Positions 1 to 5,689 are shown, counted from the first letter of the stretch. The stretch is DNA of 6,768 bases from Microcaldota archaeon (GCA_021792235.1 JAJYVC010000054.1:1-6768), one strand, 5' to 3'. The notes: generated by a model not told the origin, from the sequence alone. Numbers and translations: made by a program.

Positions 1-946
1 TTGGTTTCTTCCCGTTTGCTTGGAGTACAGCGTTGTCAATATCCCTTCCGGAAAGGTGCACATAAGTTGCAGCCATCTTGCTATCTCCAGTCCATCCGAA
101 GAACATCTTCAGCTGTTGCTCAGTCAACTTATTTGCATAATTGCTTGCCCTGCTGTGCCTGAAGAGGTGGGGGTATATTCGTTTATCTATCCCCGCCTTC
201 TTGGCTATCTTCTTCAGCTGCTGCCGTATTCCATCAGAAGTTACTATCTTGCCTGAGTTACTCCATGTGCCTGTTGTAAGCCATAGATCATCATTTGGCT
301 TCATATTCTTCACTGAGTTGATGTACTGCACAACATAAGGCACGCTGAACATTATGGGTACCCTCCTCATGCCTGTTTTGCCGTTTACAGTGACATGCGC
401 TGGTTCTGAAGCAGTATCAACGTCCTTCTTTCTCAGAGTTGAAAGCTCTCCTATCCTCATTCCTGTATCATAAAGCAAGGCTACAAGCGCCTTGTCCCTC
501 AGGCTGCCTGCAGCATCCAGTAATTTCAAAACTTCATCTTCGCTTAGGAGATCCTCAGGCAGCATCCTATTCTTAGCGCCGCTTGTCTTTATCCATGCAA
601 TCTGCTTTGGATAATATATATCTTCACCGAGGAAGTGCTTGTAGAATACCTTTATCATGACCTTTATCTTGCGCTTCTCATCGCCTGACAGGTCAAGGTT
701 GTTTATTTTTGCAATGGCGCGCTCCAATTCAGGTCTTTCAGCTTTAAGCAGATCGACATCTCCTCCAATCGCTTTAAGGAATTTTTCATACTGATAAACA
801 TACTTTTCGACGGTTCTTTGGTGTGCGCCCTTTGCCTGAAGGAAAACTATGAGGTCTTCTATATATTTTTTGTTATTTTTGGCTATCTTTGAGTCATTTT
901 TTACCCTTTCAAGCACCTTTTTGGCACTTCTGGTCAGGTCTGGCAT
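1..946 (-). CDS. Tyrosine recombinase / phage-type integrase (XerA-like), C-terminus cut by window
   Basis: Site-specific DNA recombinase that cuts and rejoins DNA through a covalent 3'-phosphotyrosine link. Reading leftward from the ATG at 946-944, the frame is open for 315 codons to the window edge without a stop. Residues about 26-108 form the helical core-binding (SAM-like) domain and about 130-310 the catalytic domain. The full catalytic set is visible: Arg164 in TGMRIGE, Lys190 in NGKTG, His260 and Arg263 in HLFRH, Trp285 in FFGWTGDS at the His/Trp position, and the nucleophile Tyr295 in ATYVHLSGRD. The TYVHLSGRD ending is, from memory, typical of archaeal integrases, some of which continue into a C-terminal zinc ribbon; that part would lie outside the window. 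A TATA box at 966-975 sits about 24 bases upstream, so the mRNA is probably leaderless. The gene lies 62 bases from the 3' end of a tRNA-Thr gene, which suggests an integrated element; a chromosomal XerA is the alternative. Confidence 0.93.
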   Translation of the reverse strand, partial: MPDLTRSAKKVLERVKNDSKIAKNNKKYIEDLIVFLQAKGAHQRTVEKYVYQYEKFLKAIGGDVDLLKAERPELERAIAKINNLDLSGDEKRKIKVMIKVFYKHFLGEDIYYPKQIAWIKTSGAKNRMLPEDLLSEDEVLKLLDAAGSLRDKALVALLYDTGMRIGELSTLRKKDVDTASEPAHVTVNGKTGMRRVPIMFSVPYVVQYINSVKNMKPNDDLWLTTGTWSNSGKIVTSDGIRQQLKKIAKKAGIDKRIYPHLFRHSRASNYANKLTEQQLKMFFGWTGDSKMAATYVHLSGRDIDNAVLQANGKKP

Positions 947-965
947 AATAACATATTAAGGTAAA

Positions 966-975
966 ACTATATAAA
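966..975 (-). promoter_or_regulatory. TATA box of the recombinase gene
   Basis: On the minus strand the site reads TTTATATAGT. Its centre is about 24 bases from the ATG at 946, the usual archaeal distance from TATA box to transcription start. This predicts a leaderless transcript; no Shine-Dalgarno sequence precedes the ATG. Confidence 0.6.
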
Positions 976-1008
976 TCTTAGTGGACGGGCTTTCATATTG
1001 AATAGAAT

Positions 1009-1082
1009 AGCCCCGAGAGGGATTCGAACCCTCGACTTCCAGTTTACGAAACTGGCGCTCTACCAGGCTGAGCTAACGGGGC
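1009..1082 (-). tRNA. tRNA-Thr (anticodon CGU)
   Basis: A complete cloverleaf can be folded by hand on the minus strand. The acceptor starts GCCCCGU, followed by U8 and A9. The D stem is GCUC/GAGC, the anticodon stem CCAGU/ACUGG around the loop UUCGUAA, and the T arm GAGGG-UUCGAAU-CCCUC. The anticodon CGU reads the Thr codon ACG. The discriminator base is U, as I recall for archaeal tRNA-Thr. CCA is not encoded (the next bases are AUUC) and there is no intron. The last acceptor pair, 7-66, is a U-U mismatch; the other six are Watson-Crick. The 3' end points at the recombinase gene. Confidence 0.95.
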
Positions 1083-1109
1083 GCAGTTATTAATAAATAA
1101 GTATCATAA

Positions 1110-1118
1110 GTTATAAAC
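1110..1118. promoter_or_regulatory. Shared TATA element between tRNA-Thr and the beta-helix gene
   Basis: The site reads GTTATAAAC on the plus strand and GTTTATAAC on the minus strand, a good archaeal TATA box both ways. Its centre is about 23 bases before the ATG at 1137 and about 32 bases before the tRNA 5' end at 1082. The two divergent genes are only 54 bases apart and no second well-placed box is seen: an AT-rich run at 1086-1100 is too close to the tRNA. Confidence 0.5.
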
Positions 1119-1136
1119 ATACTCTTAATGGTTTTT

Positions 1137-4073
1137 ATGGCAGACGGCATGGCTCCTCAGGGCAATCCACCTCAGAATGGCGGGAATCCGAATCCGCAGG
1201 CACCAAGCAACCCTTCCAGCGCACCCAATCCAACTCCGCAGCCATCACCAAGTCAGCAACCTCCTCAACCTCCTCAGCCGCCCCAAACCCAGCAGCCGCA
1301 GCCTTCATCTACAGCGCCAAAACCAATAATCTCGCAAAGCATGCAGAATGAATACAACACCGACAGGATCGTAGGCATGGCGAAGATCGCGGTGATTGCG
1401 ATAGTGGCAGTAGTGGTAATCTTCTTTGTTTACAACTATGTAGCCAACCGGCCGGCGCCTGTAACTACTTCAACTACTTCAATTGCCACTTCGTTCAATG
1501 TGAATTCATGCATGCAGATATCCACTCCAGGCACATATTACATACAGAACAACATAACAACATCGGCTACAAACGGCGCATGTCTTTCCATAACCGCAAG
1601 CAACGTGCGAATAATAGGTAACAGCCATGGCATAATAGGAAACGGGCCGTTCACACTGCAGGGACCCGACTCGTACGGCATACTGATAGGATATGCGCAG
1701 ACAGGAATTGTGATAAGCAACTTGACCATAGCCAAGTTCTCTTACGGCATATCGCTGAACAACTCAAACAGCGACCAGCTAAACAACGTGACGATAATAA
1801 ATTCAACGGTGTCAGGCATAAAACTCTACGACTCCAGCTATAACCAGATGAATGGCGTTAAGGTGAAGAGTTCAGTAAGCCAGCCTGCAGTGAACATAAC
1901 GCTAGGAAAGTACAACAATATATCAAGGAGCTCCATAGAGTACAACCTATATTCTGGAATAGCGCTGTCAAACAGTACAGGTAACAGGATATCCAATACA
2001 ACAATGGTGGGCAATCCTGTAGATCTGGCATGCTCTGGAACGTCTACGTACAGCATATCCAACAAGTTCATGTCATCGTCCTGCTTTGAGAATACAAACT
2101 GCAACTTCGCATACTGCTCGGACCAGAACAATCAATCGAGAGTAAGCGGCATAAGTCTTGAAAGCCCCATAAGCACATGCGGAAGCATAAACCAGGGAGG
2201 CCTATACACCCTATCAGGCGATCTCAACCTTGCCGACTACATGAACATAACGCTTTCGCAGGGCCGATCGGCACCATGCATACTGATAAATGCGTCTAAC
2301 GTGTACCTTTCGTGCAACGGGCACAACATAGTCAACTCCCATTATGGCATATATGCTAGCAAGGGCCTGTTCAATGTCACTGTTGCCGATTGCAACTTCA
2401 ATAATGACACGTACGGCATATACCTTGACAACATGCTCAAGTTTGGGCTCAATACCATAAGTGCAGTGGGCAACACATACGGCCTGTACATAATGTCTTC
2501 CACTGATGGAAACATGACGAACATAGAGGCCGATAGGAATTCCTATGGAACGTACATAAACGGCACCACCTACGCCACGCTCTACAACTTCCACGTAACG
2601 AACAACATATATGGAATATCAATTGACAATTCCACAGACGTATATCTGAGCGGAGGCACAACCATATCAAATTCTGGTACGGACCTATACTGCTCCGCCA
2701 GCACCTACAACTCCACTCTGCTTTCAGTGCAGGACAGCACCTGCGGAAGCAGCGACTGCCAATGGGCCCAGCAGGTCTGCCCGATAAAACATCTGCCCAC
2801 TCTGTCCGTTTACCCGGTGAGCAGATGCACCACCATAAGCGCGCCAGGAGAATATGCGCTGGAAGGGCCACTTCTTGACCAGCAGCAAGGCACATGCTTC
2901 AGGATAACGGCGAGCTACGTGGTATTTACATGCAAGAACAACACCATAATATCTGTCAACGGCGGAGGCACGGCATTCAACATGTCCGGGGTCAGCAACG
3001 TTACAGTGGAGGACTGTGGGACCACAGGATTCACTAGCGGCTTCGTTATAAAGAACACGAAGGGCACGATACTCAATTCGACTTCGGCTGCAAAGGCAGC
3101 TGACGGGTTCAACATATCAAACAGCTCCAGCGCATTCCTTTCCAATGATGTTGCAACAGGCTTCTCAGACTACGGGTTCCTACTCTCAGGCACGAATGGG
3201 AGCACGCTAGCAGGTAACCATGCCTCATCGCCGGTCGGCAACTCCAGCTTCATGCTTTCGCACGCGTTCCACAACACGCTGAGAAATAACACTGCAAACT
3301 TCACCGACTACGGATATCACATAACAAATTCAAGCAGTAACTGGCTGTATAACAATTCTGCTACATCATCAAAGGCATACGGTTTCTACTGCGATCAGTA
3401 TTCGGGAGGCATATTATCGCAGGGCGGCAGGGTCAACTACGGAGTGACCAAGGCAAACTGCCTGTGGCTTGTGGAGCTGCCATTTGCCTCAGCGCAGCAG
3501 GTGTGCAGGTACATGAATACGCCAGACCAGATACTATTAACCCAGGACATGCTCTACTCGTATGGCGACAAGTGCTTTACAATCTACTCCAACTCCAGCA
3601 GCGCTGCATCAGGCACGACAATAAACTGCGAAGGCCACACAATATACGCAACCCACGGCGGTTCGTTCATCACATCCTACAACAGCAGCGCAACAGTAGA
3701 GAACTGCATACTCATAGGTTTCACCAATCCAATAGAGTTTATCTCCAAGACGAAGGTGTCAGGAATAGCAGTGATAAACAATACCATAGTAAATACGGCA
3801 AACACCTCAATCTACATAGATCAGGCCCAAAATTCGAAGATACTCTACAACAACATAACCAATTCTACCAACGGCATATGGATTGACAGGTTCAATGGCA
3901 GCTATGTCGAGCATAACCTGGTTGACATGGCGGTGAATGGCATATACATAAACAACAGCGAGTCAACCTACATACTCAACAACACAGTCAACGGTACAGT
4001 ATCCGGAGTGAAGGCTGACAATTCGCAGCTCATATCCCTTGAGAACAACAATGTAACAAATTCCAGAACCTGA
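1137..4073 (+). CDS. Membrane-anchored surface protein with four right-handed beta-helix modules
   Basis: Residue numbers count from the alternative upstream ATG at 1128; the ATG at 1137 is preferred because it lies about 23 bases from the TATA box. Residues 5-65 are a Pro/Gln/Asn-rich tail, 81-105 one transmembrane helix, and about 110-125 a Thr/Ser linker. The rest is parallel beta-helix (PbH1/NosD-like) with repeated turns such as YGIYLDN, YGLYIMS, NGIYINN and asparagine ladders. Four modules start at about Cys128, Cys351, Cys567 and Cys793. Modules 1-3 close with a Cys-rich segment (302-330, 522-551, 755-793); module 4 ends without one. About forty Asn-x-Ser/Thr sequons suggest heavy N-glycosylation. 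The predicted topology is N-terminus inside, helix outside. Such folds serve as surface adhesins or polysaccharide-binding or -cleaving proteins; I see no catalytic signature, so the substrate is unknown. The missing last Cys segment could be natural or a C-terminal truncation, but no continuation is visible before the next promoter. Confidence 0.9.
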   Translation: MADGMAPQGNPPQNGGNPNPQAPSNPSSAPNPTPQPSPSQQPPQPPQPPQTQQPQPSSTAPKPIISQSMQNEYNTDRIVGMAKIAVIAIVAVVVIFFVYNYVANRPAPVTTSTTSIATSFNVNSCMQISTPGTYYIQNNITTSATNGACLSITASNVRIIGNSHGIIGNGPFTLQGPDSYGILIGYAQTGIVISNLTIAKFSYGISLNNSNSDQLNNVTIINSTVSGIKLYDSSYNQMNGVKVKSSVSQPAVNITLGKYNNISRSSIEYNLYSGIALSNSTGNRISNTTMVGNPVDLACSGTSTYSISNKFMSSSCFENTNCNFAYCSDQNNQSRVSGISLESPISTCGSINQGGLYTLSGDLNLADYMNITLSQGRSAPCILINASNVYLSCNGHNIVNSHYGIYASKGLFNVTVADCNFNNDTYGIYLDNMLKFGLNTISAVGNTYGLYIMSSTDGNMTNIEADRNSYGTYINGTTYATLYNFHVTNNIYGISIDNSTDVYLSGGTTISNSGTDLYCSASTYNSTLLSVQDSTCGSSDCQWAQQVCPIKHLPTLSVYPVSRCTTISAPGEYALEGPLLDQQQGTCFRITASYVVFTCKNNTIISVNGGGTAFNMSGVSNVTVEDCGTTGFTSGFVIKNTKGTILNSTSAAKAADGFNISNSSSAFLSNDVATGFSDYGFLLSGTNGSTLAGNHASSPVGNSSFMLSHAFHNTLRNNTANFTDYGYHITNSSSNWLYNNSATSSKAYGFYCDQYSGGILSQGGRVNYGVTKANCLWLVELPFASAQQVCRYMNTPDQILLTQDMLYSYGDKCFTIYSNSSSAASGTTINCEGHTIYATHGGSFITSYNSSATVENCILIGFTNPIEFISKTKVSGIAVINNTIVNTANTSIYIDQAQNSKILYNNITNSTNGIWIDRFNGSYVEHNLVDMAVNGIYINNSESTYILNNTVNGTVSGVKADNSQLISLENNNVTNSRT

Positions 4074-4080
4074 GCGCACA

Positions 4081-4088
4081 TTATAAAT
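4081..4088 (+). promoter_or_regulatory. TATA box of the MIP18/DUF59 gene
   Basis: TTATAAAT lies directly after the stop codon of the beta-helix gene, with its centre about 26 bases before the ATG at 4111. The gene therefore probably has its own promoter rather than being read through from upstream. Confidence 0.6.
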
Positions 4089-4110
4089 ATTTCAAAGTGC
4101 AGGTATGGTC

Positions 4111-4416
4111 ATGCCCAAAATAGCTATAGCCGAAGTAGTGATGGCACTGAAGGGTTGCGTAGATCCGGAGATAGGGATTAACATAGTTGATCTAGGGCTC
4201 ATACAGGGCATAGACATAGATGAAAGCAACAACGTCAAGGTAAAGCTGACAATGACTAGCCCCATGTGCCCAGTGACAAGTGTCATACTTGCCGACGCGC
4301 AGCTCAGGGTAGAGCATCTTCACGACATAGGCAACGTGGACCTCGATCTTGTGTGGGATCCTGCCTGGACTCCCGAGATGATAAGCGAGGAGGCAAGGAT
4401 GAACATGAACATCTAG
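4111..4416 (+). CDS. MIP18/DUF59 family Fe-S cluster assembly protein (SufT/PaaD-like)
   Basis: Small cytosolic protein of a family that helps mature Fe-S proteins (relatives: eukaryotic MIP18/CIA2, bacterial SufT and PaaD). The 101 residues cover the whole domain. Family landmarks in order are DPEIGINIVDLGLI (residues 18-31), the strand KLTMTSPMCP with the conserved Cys53, and VWDPAWTPEMISEEA (81-95). The ATG at 4111 is preferred over the in-frame ATG at 4105: it lies about 26 bases from the TATA box and has AGGT at 4101-4104 as a possible ribosome site. The gene stands alone; no SufB, SufC or Mrp/ApbC gene is in the window, and the next gene is convergent. The identification rests on motif and length agreement. 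Which Fe-S client it serves cannot be told from here. Confidence 0.88.
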   Translation: MPKIAIAEVVMALKGCVDPEIGINIVDLGLIQGIDIDESNNVKVKLTMTSPMCPVTSVILADAQLRVEHLHDIGNVDLDLVWDPAWTPEMISEEARMNMNI

Positions 4417-4445
4417 ATGCCATCGAGCCAAAGTCTACGGCCTAG

Positions 4446-4622
4446 TCACCTCTTTTTGTGCGGTTTCGATGATTTCTTTACGTAAAGGTATAGTTCGGCA
4501 TCCTTGCTGGCCGATTTCATTACGGAATTTATAAGGAAGTTCTGCTGCTCTGACCACTCCTTGTTAGTGTGGGACATCATGTAGTCTGCCCAGAACCTTA
4601 CGAATCTGAGCCCCTCAGTCAT
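4446..4622 (-). CDS. Small basic hypothetical protein (58 aa)
   Basis: Not a family I can name. The protein has an aromatic, mostly helical core, with RFVRFWADYM followed by EWSEQQNFLINSVM, then a Lys-rich tail ending KPHKKR. The mix of conserved-looking Trp, Gln and Asn residues reads like a real folded protein. Two starts are possible: the ATG at 4643, which overlaps the end of the preceding remnant, and the ATG at 4622, 7 bases after that remnant's stop. I prefer 4622 because MTEGLRF is a natural N-terminus and the extra MASSRRN merely re-reads the upstream gene's end. Close same-strand spacing suggests it was the second gene of a two-gene operon whose first member encoded a nucleotidyltransferase-like protein. 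The paired arrangement suggests a partner role, but the function is unknown. Confidence 0.6.
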   Translation of the reverse strand: MTEGLRFVRFWADYMMSHTNKEWSEQQNFLINSVMKSASKDAELYLYVKKSSKPHKKR

Positions 4623-4629
4623 GTTACGC

Positions 4630-4773
4630 CTACTTGATGCCATACTTAACCATCTCGCCGTATATTCTTAATCCTTTTGCGATGCTTTCCATGCGTTTCC
4701 TGTCCAGCCTGTCTTTGAACAGCCTGTAGAGGTGTACTGCATCTTCTATATCCTTATCGCTTCCAAGCCAGAG
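4630..4773 (-). pseudogene. C-terminal remnant of a probable nucleotidyltransferase
   Basis: An open stretch of 47 codons ending at TAG, with no start codon near its beginning and a TAA immediately upstream. It begins LWLGSDKDIEDAVHLYRLF, then KDRLDRKRMESIAKGLRIYG. From memory, the pattern L-x-L-G-S-x-K-D-I-E-D-A followed by L-Y-x-x-F-K is the C-terminal end of a family of archaeal nucleotidyltransferase-fold proteins, in which it follows a much longer N-terminal domain. None of that domain is visible in the three minus-strand frames up to 4850. The piece is therefore probably a leftover from a deletion. Alternatively, translation could begin at the internal ATG of MESIAKG, giving a very short peptide. 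Family assignment is tentative; the lack of a usable start is directly visible. Confidence 0.5.
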
Positions 4774-4789
4774 TTAATAAAGATAGCAT

Positions 4790-4822
4790 GCCCTTCCGTA
4801 CCATTACGGGACGGATAAGGGC
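4790..4822. other. Strong hairpin after the 49-residue gene
   Basis: GCCCTT at 4790-4795 pairs with AAGGGC at 4817-4822, and CCGT at 4796-4799 pairs with ACGG at 4811-4814, leaving a two-base AT bulge and an 11-base loop. A second, exclusive hairpin pairs TTCCGTA (4794-4800) with TACGGGA (4805-4811), with one G-T pair. On the minus strand the structure lies about 30 bases after the 49-residue gene's stop and is followed by a T-rich CTTTATT. It could mark the 3' end of that transcript, although archaeal termination usually needs only U-runs. Confidence 0.4.
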
Positions 4823-4850
4823 CAGCAATAAATAGCCGGTCTTTGCTTGC

Positions 4851-5000
4851 TCAGTTGTTCTTCTCAAGCTCCTTTATCCTCTCCTTGACTCCTTCGGCCT
4901 CCTTCTCGAGGCGCTCCTTGTACTCCTTGAGGATCTCCAGCTTCTCATCCTTCGTGAGGAAGCTCCTCATCCCGTATCCGCATCCGCAGTTTCCATCCAT
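4851..5000 (-). CDS. 49-residue protein: N-terminal Cys-Gly-Cys motif and C-terminal charged helix
   Basis: The protein starts MDGNCGCGYGMRSFL; residues 15-49 are a Lys/Glu-rich helix beginning TKDEKLEILKEYKERL, with leucine and isoleucine at roughly heptad spacing, suggesting a coiled coil or short helical hairpin. A Shine-Dalgarno GGTGAT at 5004-5009, three bases before the ATG, fixes the start and supports real translation. I recall short archaeal proteins with a Cys cluster followed by F-[LI]-x-K-[ED]-E-K and a charged helix, but no function is known to me. Cys5 and Cys7 may bind metal or act as a thiol pair. The gene is divergent from padR, whose product also has Cys-Gly-Cys at residues 5-7 and MRGFL after it, so the two probably work together and PadR may control this gene. 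It is short, but the ribosome site, promoter and clean helix pattern argue that it is real. Confidence 0.75.
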   Translation of the reverse strand: MDGNCGCGYGMRSFLTKDEKLEILKEYKERLEKEAEGVKERIKELEKNN

Positions 5001-5003
5001 TTC

Positions 5004-5009
5004 ATCACC
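5004..5009 (-). promoter_or_regulatory. Shine-Dalgarno site of the 49-residue gene
   Basis: On the minus strand the sequence is GGTGAT, three bases before the ATG at 5000-4998. It is the clearest ribosome site in the window, where other genes look leaderless, and it decides the start of this very short gene. Confidence 0.6.
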
Positions 5010-5016
5010 AAGTATA

Positions 5017-5029
5017 GTATATCATATAC
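5017..5029. promoter_or_regulatory. Candidate PadR operator (13-bp inverted repeat)
   Basis: GTATAT-C-ATATAC is a perfect inverted repeat with a one-base centre. It directly abuts the palindromic TATA region, on the side of the 49-residue gene, where a bound regulator would block transcription start or TFB/TBP binding. PadR proteins bind AT-rich inverted repeats in their own divergent promoters. In such AT-rich DNA, chance symmetry is possible. Confidence 0.4.
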
Positions 5030-5045
5030 ATATATTTAAATATAT
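5030..5045. promoter_or_regulatory. Palindromic bidirectional TATA region between padR and the 49-residue gene
   Basis: ATATATTTAAATATAT is a perfect 16-bp palindrome. Its centre is about 35 bases from the padR ATG (5073) and about 37 bases from the other gene's ATG (5000), so one TBP site could serve both directions almost symmetrically. It also rules out the ATG at 5049 as the padR start, because that would lie too close to the TATA box. Confidence 0.55.
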
Positions 5046-5072
5046 AGGATGTCTTATATTTATGCTGGTAAA

Positions 5073-5372
5073 ATGGCACACTCATGCGGCTGCGACATGC
5101 GCGGATTCCTATCATTCCAGATACTCTGGCTGCTCTCAAAATCGGAGCTCTGCGGCGAGGAGCTTGCAGTGGAGATAGAGAAGAGGCGAGGCGAGAAGCC
5201 CAAGCCCGGCACGCTCTATCCGGCTCTCAAGGACCTTAGCGAGAAGGGTCTAGTGAAGGGAAGGAAGTCTGGAAAGACGGTAAGCTATGTGCTTACCGAC
5301 GATGGCATGGCGGCGGTAAAGGAGGCCAAGGCATACTTCATAAGATCCTTCGGTGACATACTTGCAAGGTGA
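5073..5372 (+). CDS. PadR family transcriptional regulator (short form)
   Basis: Winged helix-turn-helix DNA-binding protein of 99 residues. After a Cys-bearing N-terminus (MAHSCGCDMRGFL), residues 12-33 form the first helix of the domain. Residues 38-60 contain the family hallmark GTLYPALKDLSEKGLV with the recognition helix, the wing is about 61-76 (GRKSGKTVSYVLT), and a final helix 77-98 is the likely dimerisation helix. The large C-terminal domain of long PadR proteins is absent, as in the short subfamily. The ATG at 5073 is chosen over 5049 because the TATA region at 5030-5045 is too close to 5049, and because the sequence from 5073 on matches the family. Ligand unknown; Cys5, Cys7 and Cys27 could sense metal or redox state. 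The gene is divergent from the 49-residue gene, so autoregulation and joint control are likely, and its stop lies 8 bases from the stop of the convergent transporter gene. Confidence 0.9.
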   Translation: MAHSCGCDMRGFLSFQILWLLSKSELCGEELAVEIEKRRGEKPKPGTLYPALKDLSEKGLVKGRKSGKTVSYVLTDDGMAAVKEAKAYFIRSFGDILAR

Positions 5373-5380
5373 GGCCTGTT

Positions 5381-5659
5381 CTATCTCTTCGTTCTAATCC
5401 CGTCGTAACGCACCTTGAGCACTCCTAGCAGTATGCCAAGGCAGAACAGCGCGCCGTTGCTAAGTATTATGGGAAGCGAGGAGTCCATTATCCCGTATAT
5501 GAGCCAGAGCATTATGCCTAAGAAGAATCCGAACATCCAGAGTCCTGACAGGTCCCTTGCAGATCTCTTCTTGTGAACCTTCATGATCTGCGGAATGAAT
5601 GCCAGCGTGGTAAGCGTACCTGCTACAAGCCCTATGAGTTCAACGTAATCTGTGTACAT
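5381..5659 (-). CDS. SemiSWEET / MtN3-type PQ-loop small sugar transporter
   Basis: Membrane protein of 92 residues with one three-helix bundle; such proteins dimerise to make a sugar uniporter. Helices are at about 6-24, 38-58 and 62-82. The PQ motif is Pro23-Gln24 (LAFIPQIMKV), followed by the family loop KKRSARDLSGLWMF. Trp52 (MLWLIYG) and Asn68 (ILSNGALF) match in type and 16-residue spacing the sugar-pocket Trp and Asn that I recall from SemiSWEET crystal structures, which supports sugar transport over other PQ-loop roles. The protein ends in a basic tail. The ATG at 5659 is about 25 bases from a TATA box at 5680-5689, so the mRNA is probably leaderless. It converges with padR with 8 bases between stops; no sugar-use gene is adjacent. 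The substrate is not predictable. Confidence 0.88.
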   Translation of the reverse strand: MYTDYVELIGLVAGTLTTLAFIPQIMKVHKKRSARDLSGLWMFGFFLGIMLWLIYGIMDSSLPIILSNGALFCLGILLGVLKVRYDGIRTKR

Positions 5660-5679
5660 GACAGACTATGGCTGCCGCC

Positions 5680-5689
5680 CAATATAAAT
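5680..5689 (-). promoter_or_regulatory. TATA box of the SemiSWEET gene
   Basis: On the minus strand the region reads GTATTTATATTGG, with the A/T core centred about 25 bases before the ATG at 5659. There is no Shine-Dalgarno before that ATG, so a leaderless transcript is predicted. Confidence 0.55.

Noticed and set aside
2449..2895. 148-codon minus-strand open frame and other antisense frames inside the beta-helix gene
   Set aside because: Composition is rich in Cys, Trp and Arg with no recognisable motif; it is the complement of a clearly coding, repetitive gene.
5049..5072. Upstream ATG for padR giving eight extra residues (MSYIYAGK)
   Set aside because: It lies only a few bases from the palindromic TATA region, probably upstream of the transcription start, and the family match begins after the ATG at 5073.
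4843..5178. 111-codon plus-strand frame of Ser/Leu-rich sequence
   Set aside because: It is the antisense of the Lys/Glu-rich helix of the 49-residue gene and then runs out of frame into padR.
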